Assembly: GCA_050735975.1 (NCBI GenBank)
Contig: JBOHVS010000099.1
Coordinates: 1 to 8,419, forward strand
DNA length: 8,419 nucleotides
Source: DATMBL01 sp050735975
GTDB taxonomy: Bacteria; Desulfobacterota; Binatia; UBA9968
Reading direction: 5' to 3'
The notes beneath the pieces were generated by a model. It saw only the letters and a program-made list of their open reading frames with translations, was not told the DNA's origin and ran no database searches. This document shows positions 1-6,215 of the stretch, piece by piece. Within the stretch, counting starts at the first letter, position 1. The number at the start of each line of letters is the position of its first letter. Both the position numbers and the translations under genes were made by a program.

Positions 1-180
1 GGTGTTAACCACATAGGCTTTATGGTAGACAGCCTTGAATCGGCCAAAGAGCGTCTGCGACAACTAAGCCCGGATATAAAGTTCGAGACACCCGACGATG
101 GGGTTAGCGCTGCCGAGTACAAACTCATTGATCCTGCGGGAAATTTCTTGGATATCTCGGAGCGGCGATGGAAGGTGTAG
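1..180 (+). CDS. VOC-family (glyoxalase/bleomycin-resistance fold) protein, C-terminal end
   Basis: Frame 1 is open from the window edge to TAG at 178-180 and gives the last 59 residues of a protein whose start lies outside. The fragment carries the typical C-terminal VOC half-module: a V-N-H-I-G-F strand with a candidate metal-ligand histidine, a helix (SLESAKERLRQL), then A-E-Y-K-L-I-D-P-A-G-N-F-L-D-I, which matches the usual D-P-x-G-N-x-[IL]-[ED] ending. The last ligand position, often Glu in metal-dependent members, appears as Asp. VOC enzymes include glyoxalases, extradiol dioxygenases and fosfomycin/bleomycin resistance proteins; the substrate cannot be told from this piece. It runs in the same direction as the solute-binding protein 82 bp downstream and could share its transcript. 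Confidence 0.75.
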   Translation, partial: GVNHIGFMVDSLESAKERLRQLSPDIKFETPDDGVSAAEYKLIDPAGNFLDISERRWKV

Positions 181-262
181 AGTGCCGAATGGAAAGCTAT
201 GTCGTTGCTTCAGGGTCAATCCGGAATTTCGCCGCACTAAGTATAATATAAGGAGGAAGAAT

Positions 263-1342
263 ATGAGCAACAAAGAAAATAGCTTCAGACTACCATCCGA
301 AGCCGGTGTTCTCGCGCTGTTAATCTGCCTCGTTCTACCCGCCTACGCTTTTTCACAGGTGCCTTTTTATCAAGGTAAGACCATTACCATTATCCAGGGG
401 CGTTCGCCTGGCGGGACAGGGGACCTGAGGGTCCGTGCCCTCATCCCTTTTCTGCAAAAATATATTCCAGGAAATCCAACCATTCTGTCCGAGTATATGC
501 CGGGTGGCGGAGGCCGAAAAGCCGCCAACCACATTTACAGGGCAGCACAGCCAGATGGCCTGACCATTGCGAACGTGGGCGCCGGAATGGTATCGAATGC
601 CATCCTCGGCCAGTCAGGCGTACAGTACGACGTCGATAAGGCAATCTATCTCGGTAGCATCAACAGTCGAACCAGCTATGTCTTTTTCACTAAGAGTGAT
701 CTCGGCCTCGGCACCCTGGAAAAACTCAAAGCCTATTCCGGCGTTCGAATAGGCGCCCAATCGGTCGGCCATGATATCTATATCAACGGACGGATGTTCG
801 CTTGGCTCCTTGATCTCAAAGAGCCGAAGTTCGTTACCGGCTACTCGGGGCCGGAGATCGATGCCGCCTTGATGCGAGGAGAGGTGGATGCCAGGGCGCA
901 GATCGCAGACAACTTGCCACATCGAAGTCCCGAATGGATTCAGAAAAAGCTCGTGGACTTTCATGCGATTTTTGAGATCCCCAAGGGGTTCCGTTTCCGC
1001 CATCCGGCCTTCGAACCCGTGCCTGCCCTGCAGGATTTTGCCAAGACTGAGCTGGAGAAAAAAGTGCTTCGGATGTTTGCCAGCTTCAGGCTAATCGGCT
1101 CGCCCTACATCGCGTCTCCCGATACGCCAAAGGAGCGCATCGAGATCCTAAAAGATGCGTTTGGAAAAGCCCTAAAGGACCGCCAGTTATGGCCAGCCTT
1201 GAAAAAGTTAGTCGGGGCTGAACCTGAGCCTTTGCTGCCGGATGAGCAGGCCGAAACGGTGGAGGAAACCCCCAGAGACCCGGAGGTCATAAAGCTCTTT
1301 AAGAGGATTGCGGGAGGAGATGCGCTGCCGCCTCGTAGATAG
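263..1342 (+). CDS. Tripartite tricarboxylate transporter-type (Bug/TctC) solute-binding protein
   Basis: A 359-residue protein that is probably exported to the periplasm to capture a small carboxylate-type ligand for uptake. The start at ATG 263 is set by a strong AGGAGG at 251-256; the frame extends upstream but has no comparable ribosome site there. Residues about 14-31 form a hydrophobic signal-peptide core ending in A-F-S. The mature part opens with F-Y-Q-G-K-T-I-T-I-I (36-44), then S-P-G-G-T-G-D (48-54), Y-M-P-G-G-G-G (78-84) and Q-P-D-G-L-T-I (96-102), the ordered motifs of the Bug/TctC family (K-x-I-x-I-I, P-G-G-x-x-D, P-G-A-G-G, P-D-G-Y-T). Length is slightly above the usual 320-330 because of a charged C-terminal tail. 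No TctA/TctB membrane subunits are in the window, so it is an orphan here. The ligand is unknown. Confidence 0.85.
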   Translation: MSNKENSFRLPSEAGVLALLICLVLPAYAFSQVPFYQGKTITIIQGRSPGGTGDLRVRALIPFLQKYIPGNPTILSEYMPGGGGRKAANHIYRAAQPDGLTIANVGAGMVSNAILGQSGVQYDVDKAIYLGSINSRTSYVFFTKSDLGLGTLEKLKAYSGVRIGAQSVGHDIYINGRMFAWLLDLKEPKFVTGYSGPEIDAALMRGEVDARAQIADNLPHRSPEWIQKKLVDFHAIFEIPKGFRFRHPAFEPVPALQDFAKTELEKKVLRMFASFRLIGSPYIASPDTPKERIEILKDAFGKALKDRQLWPALKKLVGAEPEPLLPDEQAETVEETPRDPEVIKLFKRIAGGDALPPRR

Positions 1343-1514
1343 TCGAGACCGTCAATTGGAATTGAACGCTCTGTGTTGGTCCGGACGCGGTACCGGATGG
1401 GCTTGAGGGGTATTATACGGGCTTGGGCGTTGGTTAACCAAAGCGGACAGGGGTCTTTTGGATTTAGGTTTCCTTTGGCAGATCGACCAATGAGGTTGCA
1501 ACAGCGCCCGGGAT

Positions 1515-1806
1515 CTAACTCACTCCAACAGCTGTGAACCCGACACTTCGAGCGGCGGTTGCGAACTTGCCGTCATGGGTTAACAATAGATCAATCGGCT
1601 CAACTTGTCGTATGGCGAGCGCAGTGGCCAAATGAATCGCGTCCAGAGTTCCCACTACCGTTGGGAAGGTCTCGCTTGCGCGCTGCAGAATTCTTTCTGT
1701 AAGCGGAGATCGCCAGCGTTTCGTGCACAACCCGAATTTCTCTTACAAGATCGGCCACGTCCTCATCGGAAACGTCACCGGAAAGCCGGAGCCGGTCATT
1801 TTCAGG
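1515..1806 (-). pseudogene. Decayed VapC-like PIN-domain toxin (5' truncated, frameshifted)
   Basis: The 3' part, about 1515-1707, reads P-L-T-E-R-I-L-Q-R-A-S, T-L-D-A-I-H-L-A-T-A-L and L-L-T-H-D-G-K-F, the C-terminal half of a PIN-domain ribonuclease toxin with two of its acidic residues. The upstream part, about 1708-1806, continues the same protein (D-R-L-R-L-S-G, then D-E-D-V-A-D-L-V-R-E-I and H-E-T-L-A) in another frame, so a one-base insertion or equivalent lies near 1700-1712. The N-terminal half with the first catalytic Asp (L-D-T-S) is missing: farther upstream that frame has no such motif and meets a stop near 1873. No antitoxin gene is next to it. The rest of the roughly 590-bp span between the flanking genes (1343-1514 and 1807-1935) shows no gene to me. 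Family identity is from motifs; the frameshift could also be a sequencing error, but the truncation would remain. Confidence 0.65.
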
Positions 1807-1935
1807 TAGCGGGAGCGGAGAGAATCTTGTATAGAAAGTTCTGACGAGGGTGTGCCTCCTCAGATCAGTACTGCTCTATGTTGCGCGGGTGCCGATGACA
1901 GCCGCTGGTTCGCGCGCTTGGCAAAAGGGGAAGCT

Positions 1936-3294
1936 ATGACCGATCACGCTGATGCATTCATCGCCACGATCGACGCAAGGGTGAGCGACATCCTTGACTG
2001 CTGCACCCGCTGTGGGAAATGCGTCGAGGTCTGCCCGACCGCGGCGCCGGCTGGGATCGATACCAGCGAGCCCGCCGCGATCGTCAGCGAAGTGCTGGAT
2101 ATCCTCCGCGGCGGCGGTGATCCGGCCAGCCGCGGCGCCCGGTGGGCAAACGCATGCACCGGCTCCGGCCATTGTCTTTCTGTCTGCGATGACGGCATTA
2201 ACCCGCGGTTCATGTTGGCGGCGACCCGCCTCAGGCTCAACGAGCGACGGCAAGCGAACGAACGGCGCGCCACCGGTCGAGCCGGGTTTAAGAAAATGTC
2301 CACAGCAGTGAAGGTACTCTCGCGTCTTCAGCTCCCCGCCGATCTACTTGCCGGCCTCACGCGAGCGGCCGAAGCCGATTCCGAACCCGCACCGGACATC
2401 GTCATGTATCTCGGTTGCAACGTTCTCAAGACCCCCCACATCGCGCTGTTGTGCCTCGAAGTCTTGGCTCGTCTCGACACGCGATACAAAGTTTTTGCAG
2501 GGCCGGCCTATTGTTGCGGTGTCATTCAGTACCGCGTCGGCGACACCAAGACATCCGGGCGAATTGGCGGCAATACGGTGGCCGGATTCGCCGGCACGGG
2601 CGCTCCACGCGTGCTCACGTGGTGCCCGACCTGCAACATCCAACTGAGCGAGATCGTGATGCCGAGCACCGACGCAAGCTTCAATCTCGAGCATGTCGTG
2701 CCCTACATCGCGGCGCGGATCGAACGGCTCCGCCCCCATTTCGTCCATCCGATCAACAAGCGGGTTGCGCTGCACGAGCATCCGGGCGTGGCCGGCGTGA
2801 CCGAAGGCGCCAGCAAAATTCTCACGGCGATCCCGGGGTTAGAACTGGTTGATCTGGAACAACCGCGGGTCGGCTACATGTGCAACTCGCTCGCGCCCGT
2901 GCCGGCCTACAAACGCGAACTTCACGCGCGCGAGCTCGACGCTGCGGCAGCCGCCGGCGTCGACTATCTCGTGGGAATCTACCATGCCTGCCATCGCGAA
3001 CTATGTGCCCACGAAACCACTTCGCCGTTCAAGATCGTCAACTTTCTTGAACTGGTCGGCGAGGCCATGGGCGTCGAGAAAACGGATCTCTTCAAGGAGT
3101 GGAAAATGATGCAAGACGTCGATCGCGTTCTGGCGGAAGTCGCCAAACAGGCGACGACGGCCGGGCTGGACTTGGAAAGCGTGCGCGAAGTACTGGTTGC
3201 CCATATGCTGGGCGAGCAGCCCCTGCCGGTAGGTTTCCGTGGCACACCGGCGATTGAACCCGAGGATCCACCGCTTCGCGTTATCTCAGAGTAG
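1936..3294 (+). CDS. Iron-sulfur protein with HdrC-like ferredoxin and CCG (HdrD/GlcF-like) domains
   Basis: A 452-residue soluble protein, likely an electron-transfer subunit of a heterodisulfide-reductase-like or glycolate/lactate-oxidase-like complex. ATG 1936 is chosen because GGGGA sits just upstream (1927-1931); the in-frame GTG at 1852 has no well-spaced ribosome site. Residues 23-34 hold a classical C-x2-C-x2-C-x3-C-P cluster motif (Cys23, 26, 29, 33). The second motif at 74-84 is C-x2-S-x2-C-x3-C, lacking one cysteine. The first CCG domain is complete: Cys161, Cys193-Cys194-Gly195 and Cys230-x2-Cys233. The second is degenerate: H-E-H-P-G at 280-284, M-C-N at 315-317 and H-A-C-H at 350-353 replace the usual cysteines. 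No membrane segments are seen. It stands alone between non-coding stretches, without an FAD or membrane partner, so its partner and substrate are unknown. Confidence 0.85.
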   Translation: MTDHADAFIATIDARVSDILDCCTRCGKCVEVCPTAAPAGIDTSEPAAIVSEVLDILRGGGDPASRGARWANACTGSGHCLSVCDDGINPRFMLAATRLRLNERRQANERRATGRAGFKKMSTAVKVLSRLQLPADLLAGLTRAAEADSEPAPDIVMYLGCNVLKTPHIALLCLEVLARLDTRYKVFAGPAYCCGVIQYRVGDTKTSGRIGGNTVAGFAGTGAPRVLTWCPTCNIQLSEIVMPSTDASFNLEHVVPYIAARIERLRPHFVHPINKRVALHEHPGVAGVTEGASKILTAIPGLELVDLEQPRVGYMCNSLAPVPAYKRELHARELDAAAAAGVDYLVGIYHACHRELCAHETTSPFKIVNFLELVGEAMGVEKTDLFKEWKMMQDVDRVLAEVAKQATTAGLDLESVREVLVAHMLGEQPLPVGFRGTPAIEPEDPPLRVISE

Positions 3295-3298
3295 CGAA

Positions 3299-3332
3299 AA
3301 TATTCCGGAATATTCCGGGCGGAATATATTCC
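3299..3332. repeat. Cluster of overlapping AT-rich palindromes after the Fe-S gene
   Basis: Starting 5 bp after the stop codon are AATATTCCGGAATATT (3299-3314), a perfect 16-bp palindrome; the overlapping CCGGAATATTCCGG (3305-3318); and GGAATATATTCC (3321-3332), also perfect. The unit GGAATAT/ATATTCC recurs in alternating orientation. These could fold mutually exclusive hairpins at the 3' end of the mRNA, acting as a transcript end or stabiliser, or be a protein-binding array. There is no T-run to support a classical intrinsic terminator. Confidence 0.6.
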
Positions 3333-3359
3333 CAACACGGATAGAGCCAGCTAAATTCC

Positions 3360-3491
3360 GGTAGTGGTTCAATTTGGCCCAAGATCCCTCACTTCGTTCG
3401 GGATGACAAATCCTTTAGGTGTCATTCCGAGCGGGAGCGAGGAATCTTTCCTGATCTAACGGTAGACTCTGATTGTAACTGAACCACTACC
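3360..3491. mobile_element. MITE-like element, 132 bp, with terminal inverted repeats and 8-9 bp target duplication
   Basis: The ends are a perfect 12-bp inverted repeat, GGTAGTGGTTCA at 3360-3371 and TGAACCACTACC at 3480-3491. Immediately outside lies the direct repeat TAAATTCC (3352-3359 and 3492-3499), 9 bp (CTAAATTCC) if the shared C at 3491 is given to the duplication. This is the footprint of a transposase-mobilised insertion. It has no coding capacity and so would depend on a transposase elsewhere. The interior holds a long imperfect hairpin. An 8-bp duplication is produced by several families (for example IS1595 and ISL3); I cannot assign the family. The element sits between the Fe-S gene and the vapBC promoter. 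Confidence 0.75.
3381..3448. repeat. Internal imperfect hairpin of the MITE
   Basis: The arm at 3381-3408 (starting AAGATCCCTCACTTCG) pairs with the arm at 3420-3448 (ending GCGAGGAATCTT) around an 11-nt loop. Reverse-complementing the second arm gives about 29 bases matching the first with a few substitutions and one bulge. The core, GATTCCTCGCT..TCGGAATGACA-like, resembles a dispersed palindromic repeat I recall from many bacterial genomes. As RNA it would form a strong stem in either direction, and it could limit transcription between the Fe-S gene and vapBC. Confidence 0.65.
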
Positions 3492-3506
3492 TAAATTCCA
3501 CCATGG

Positions 3507-3536
3507 TTGACTTTTTCCACCACTACAGATTATAGT
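3507..3536 (+). promoter_or_regulatory. Candidate sigma70-type promoter for vapBC
   Basis: TTGACT at 3507-3512 and TATAGT at 3531-3536 are separated by 18 bp. Transcription would start near 3543, only a few bases before the vapB ATG at 3547, giving an almost leaderless mRNA, which agrees with the absence of a Shine-Dalgarno sequence there. The promoter begins 8 bp after the MITE target duplication. An 8-bp palindrome, ACCATGGT (3500-3507), abuts the -35 box and could be an operator half, but this is weak. Confidence 0.4.
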
Positions 3537-3546
3537 TTAGCTTGCA

Positions 3547-3819
3547 ATGGCCTTAAATATAAAGAATAGCGAAGTCGAACGTCTCGTTGAAGAGGTTGCC
3601 GATCTGGCCGGAGAGAGCAAGACAGAAGCTGTGCGCCGGGCTTTAGAAGAGAGGAGGGCCAGGTTGACGCTGCGTATCGCCGGTGATCACCGATCGACAA
3701 GGCTCAAAGGCTTTCTTGAGCGTGAATTTTGGCCCGTTGTTCCTCAGGAGGAACTTGGGCGGCGACTGAGCCGCGCTGAAGAAGAGGCGATACTTGGCTA
3801 TGGGGAGTCCGGGGTGTGA
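3547..3819 (+). CDS. vapB: VapB-family antitoxin (Rv0623/PSK-type)
   Basis: A 90-residue antitoxin that would neutralise the VapC ribonuclease encoded next and repress its own promoter. The N-terminal third (A-L-N-I-K-N-S-E-V-E-R-L-V, then E-S-K-T-E-A-V-R-R-A-L-E-E-R) matches the short DNA-binding region of Rv0623-type VapB proteins, in which K-T-E-A-V-R-x-A-L is characteristic. The C-terminal part (F-L-E-R-E-F-W-P, then R-L-S-R-A-E-E-E-A-I-L-G-Y) is the usual toxin-wrapping tail with the late G-Y. Its TGA at 3817-3819 overlaps the vapC GTG by the four bases GTGA, so the two are translationally coupled. No clear Shine-Dalgarno precedes the ATG; the mRNA may be leaderless. Confidence 0.9.
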   Translation: MALNIKNSEVERLVEEVADLAGESKTEAVRRALEERRARLTLRIAGDHRSTRLKGFLEREFWPVVPQEELGRRLSRAEEEAILGYGESGV

Positions 3820-4202
3820 TCCTCGACACTTCAGCCATTGTCGCAATTGCTCTAAAAGAGCCAGGCTTTGAAGAAATTCTCGAAAAGCTAGTCCGGACAT
3901 CCCAAGCCGGAGTGGGCGTACCGACAATAACCGAGTCAGCTATCGTGCTATCGGCCCGCTTGAAACAAGATGCTCGCAGTTTACTTTCGCGGTTTCTCCT
4001 AGAAGGATCAATTTCCACGATTCCGTTCAGCGACGCCCACTTCGGATTGGCCGTCCAAGGTTGGCTGCGATTTGGAAAAGGGCGCCATCCCGCGGCTTTA
4101 AACTTAGGCGATTGTATGTCTTATGCCACGGCCAGACTCGCCGGTGAACCTTTACTTTGTACAGGCGATGATTTTCCACAGACCGACCTTGTACTCGCTT
4201 GA
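3816..4202 (+). CDS. vapC: VapC-family PIN-domain ribonuclease toxin
   Basis: A 128-residue PIN-domain endoribonuclease, the toxin of the pair. It starts at GTG 3816, overlapping vapB. The acidic active site is intact: Asp4 (I-L-D-T-S-A), Glu40 (T-I-T-E-S-A), Asp99 (L-N-L-G-D-C-M-S-Y-A) and Asp118/119 (T-G-D-D-F-P-Q-T-D), in the order and spacing of complete VapC proteins. VapC toxins cleave specific tRNAs or rRNA with Mg2+ or Mn2+; the target cannot be predicted here. The complete active site and full-length antitoxin indicate a working module, unlike the broken PIN gene at 1515-1806. It ends 54 bp before the stop of the convergent minus-strand cluster, and no obvious terminator lies between. 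Confidence 0.9.
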   Translation: MILDTSAIVAIALKEPGFEEILEKLVRTSQAGVGVPTITESAIVLSARLKQDARSLLSRFLLEGSISTIPFSDAHFGLAVQGWLRFGKGRHPAALNLGDCMSYATARLAGEPLLCTGDDFPQTDLVLA

Positions 4203-4256
4203 GTGGGCTGAGGCTCTATGTTGACAGACCTCCGGTTGGAACTTGCCTAAGTGGCA

Positions 4257-5333
4257 CTATACGACCAAGCGGTAGAACCGAAAAAAATAGTTTTCGATGG
4301 GCAGGATCTCGACGTCCTTGAATCCCGCCTCGTTTGAATACTTCCGCAACATATCAGGACGCATGACGGTGCCGGTTTCCGCAGAAGGCTGGTTTGCCAT
4401 ACCGACGGGTAAACAGTGCAGGATGCTCCAACCGTACATCATCCAATCGATCTCGTTAGGCGCAGAGAAAGATTCGCCAACCCGTTCATCGACAACCAAA
4501 ACCGCGCCCTTCGTTCCGGCAAGATTTCGCATCCCCCTGAGAGCACCGACCGGATCGGACATATCGTGGATGCATTCGAACGCGGCGACCAGGTCATACT
4601 TTCCCTGGAGTTGCGGATCCGAAGCGTCGCGAACCTGAAACTTTACTCTGTCATCGACGCCGGCGGCGCGGGCATTTTTGCTCGCCATCTCGATCGAAGG
4701 TTCATCGAGGTCGAAACCATCCACCAGGACCTTGGGATAATGCTTCGCAATAGCGATGCCTGACCACCCGGCTCCCGTGCCCACGTCAGCCATGCGAGCG
4801 GGAGGGTCGGAAAGCAGCCTTCGATGCACATCGGGTATGGCCGGCAACCACGCGCTTCCCATCTCTTTCAGAAACATGGACCGGTTCATTCCCGCCTGGC
4901 CGTCGATCAAATCCTGTCCGTAATCGCCGTACGGGACACCTTTGCCAGTTCGATACGCTTGCACTACGGAATGCAACGGGCGGACCGCTCCGGCGAATAT
5001 GATCGGAAGCGCGCCCAGATAGTTTAGACTATCTTCGTCAACGAGCACTTCTTTGTGGGCGTCGGGCAGATAATATCGTCTGTCCTTTGCATCGGCGGTG
5101 ACGTTATCTACGGCCAGGAAACCGGCGACGGCCTGCTGTTCGAGCCATTCCCGAGCGTACCGCTCGCTGGTCGCGGTTCGTGTCGCGAGCTCTTTTGATG
5201 TCGCCGCACCGAAATCGCCCAAGGATGTGTAGTAACCAAGCTTGACGCCGAGATACATACCAAATACTTCGAAAGCGCCGCGTGCCGATTGGAGAATGTT
5301 TTCGACAAATTTATCCGTTTGGGTATTTTTCAT
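4257..5333 (-). CDS. Class I SAM-dependent methyltransferase with N-terminal winged-helix region
   Basis: A 358-residue methyltransferase of the type with a winged-helix N-terminus followed by a Rossmann-fold methyltransferase domain, resembling Rv2258c-like proteins. Residues about 12-75 look like the helical and winged-helix part (T-S-K-E-L-A-T-R-T-A-T-S-E-R-Y-A-R-E-W-L). SAM-binding motif I is A-D-V-G-T-G-A-G-W-S (182-191), followed by the acidic end of strand 2, G-F-D-L-D-E (206-211), and a post-motif strand F-E-C-I-H-D-M (252-258). The substrate is not predictable. A strong AGGGGGAG lies just before ATG 5333. This site and the start codon lie inside the last codons of the upstream ArsM-like gene when its TGA is read through (23-bp overlap), implying coupled translation. 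It is the last gene of the minus-strand cluster. Confidence 0.85.
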   Translation of the reverse strand: MKNTQTDKFVENILQSARGAFEVFGMYLGVKLGYYTSLGDFGAATSKELATRTATSERYAREWLEQQAVAGFLAVDNVTADAKDRRYYLPDAHKEVLVDEDSLNYLGALPIIFAGAVRPLHSVVQAYRTGKGVPYGDYGQDLIDGQAGMNRSMFLKEMGSAWLPAIPDVHRRLLSDPPARMADVGTGAGWSGIAIAKHYPKVLVDGFDLDEPSIEMASKNARAAGVDDRVKFQVRDASDPQLQGKYDLVAAFECIHDMSDPVGALRGMRNLAGTKGAVLVVDERVGESFSAPNEIDWMMYGWSILHCLPVGMANQPSAETGTVMRPDMLRKYSNEAGFKDVEILPIENYFFRFYRLVV

Positions 5334-6147
5334 CGCTCCCCCTGTTAGTTATTAGCGCAGCTCGTTTGCGCGCGAAAAAATTCACTCCCCGCGCGTAGAG
5401 ATCTTTGGACAACTTAGCCTTGGCCGAAGTATTTTTGTAACAGTCGAAACGCTCGACGATTTTGCCGTCCACGAAGCCTATTCTTGCAGTTAGTTCATAA
5501 AGCTCCGCCTCCGGCAGAGCGCCGCCGATTCAGGCCGTCCAGAGATCCACGTCGCTCCGTGCCGCGAGCGATAGTTCCCTCTGGACGACGACATCGGCAA
5601 GATATAAGCGACCGCCGGGACGCAGTACTCTGTGCACCTCGCGAAATGCGCGATCTTTGGCGGGGGAGAGATTGAGGGCGCCGTTGGAAATCACAACATC
5701 CACGCTCTCGCTCTCCACCGGCAGCTCTTCGGCTATCCCCCGGCGAACCTCAATATTTTCCCACAGGCCGGCTTTTAATGCCCCGCGCTTTGCCAGTTCG
5801 AGCATAGCGGGGGTCATATCCACTCCAATCGCCCGTCCCGATGGGCCGGTGCGGCGCGCGGCCAGCATGAGATCCATGCCGGCGCCGCAGCCGATATCAA
5901 GCACTGTTTCGCCCGGTTCGATGGGACCGATACTCTGGGGATTTCCGACACCGGCAAAAGAGGCGGTCGATTCAGCGGGAATCGTTGCCAGCTCCTCCGG
6001 ATTGTACCGGAGCATGCGGCAAGCATACTCCGGTCCTCGATGAAAATGAAAGTTTCCCTGAGGTTCCCGCGCCACCCGATCGTACTCGGCGCGCACCAGT
6101 TGCCGCAGCTTATCGACATCAAAGCCGGCGGGACATGTTGTAGCCAT
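5311..6147 (-). CDS. ArsM-like SAM-dependent methyltransferase, predicted selenoprotein (Sec at residue 206)
   Basis: Read with TGA 5532-5530 as selenocysteine, this is a 278-residue class I methyltransferase related to arsenite methyltransferase ArsM. ATG 6147 is preferred because GGGAGA lies 7 nt upstream and homologues start near F-D-V-D-K-L-R. Motifs: F-H-F-H-R-G (33-38), S-F-A-G-V-G-N-P (63-70), SAM motif V-L-D-I-G-C-G-A-G (82-90), G-V-D-M-T-P-A-M (108-115), V-I-S-N-G-A-L-N-L (152-160), V-L-R-P-G-G-R-L (174-181), then D-L-W-T-A-U-I-G-G-A-L (201-211). In relatives the U position is the conserved metal-binding Cys. After it the frame stays open for 72 residues with family-like features (E-R-F-D-C-Y, G-V-N-F-F-A-R-K) and stops at TAA 5311. 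ArsM residues corresponding to Cys72 and Cys174 appear as Val and Gly/Ala, so arsenite may not be the substrate. The alternative is a nonsense mutation or base error giving a 205-residue truncated protein. Confidence 0.75.
5502..5520 (-). promoter_or_regulatory. Candidate bacterial SECIS hairpin
   Basis: In the mRNA, 9 nt after the UGA, GCUCUGCC (5520-5513) pairs with GGCGGAGC (5509-5502) over 8 bp, with one U-G wobble, closing a GGA loop (5512-5510). UGA-to-loop distance is 17 nt and the loop begins with two G. As I remember it, the bacterial SECIS pattern asks for a G in the first two loop bases at 16-37 nt from UGA, and the E. coli fdhF element has a similar upper stem starting about 11 nt after UGA. 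SelB with Sec-tRNA would bind here. Some pairing could be due to high-GC coding, so the fit is supportive, not proof. Confidence 0.65.
5530..5532 (-). other. In-frame TGA predicted to encode selenocysteine (U206)
   Basis: The codon TGA replaces TGC/TGT in the motif W-T-A-[C]-I-G-G-A-L of the ArsM-like gene at 5311-6147. A single base differs from either cysteine codon, so both recoding and mutation are possible. Downstream coding continuity, the hairpin at 5502-5520 and the overlap with the next gene favour recoding. Confidence 0.7.
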
Positions 6148-6215
6148 AGCTTGTCTCCCGAAAAACTCCTCAAGGTCAGCTCCGGTCCGAGGCCACTGAG
6201 CAGTTGGCATCCAGG

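Noticed and set aside
242..247. TATAAT close to the solute-binding protein start, as a -10 box.
   Set aside because: No matching -35 at the right distance, and it is only 4 bp from the AGGAGG, so a start there would leave the ribosome site at the very 5' end.
1430..1441. TTGGTTAACCAA, a perfect 12-bp palindrome in the spacer after the solute-binding protein gene.
   Set aside because: A palindrome of this length is expected about twice by chance in a window this size, and nothing around it supports an operator.
4224..4229. TTGACA in the spacer after vapC as a promoter -35.
   Set aside because: No -10 box at 16-19 bp downstream and no plus-strand gene follows; the region is between convergent genes.
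6148..6210. Upstream ATG 6210 as the start of the ArsM-like protein.
   Set aside because: It lacks a ribosome site and adds 21 residues without family similarity; ATG 6147 has a spaced GGGAGA.
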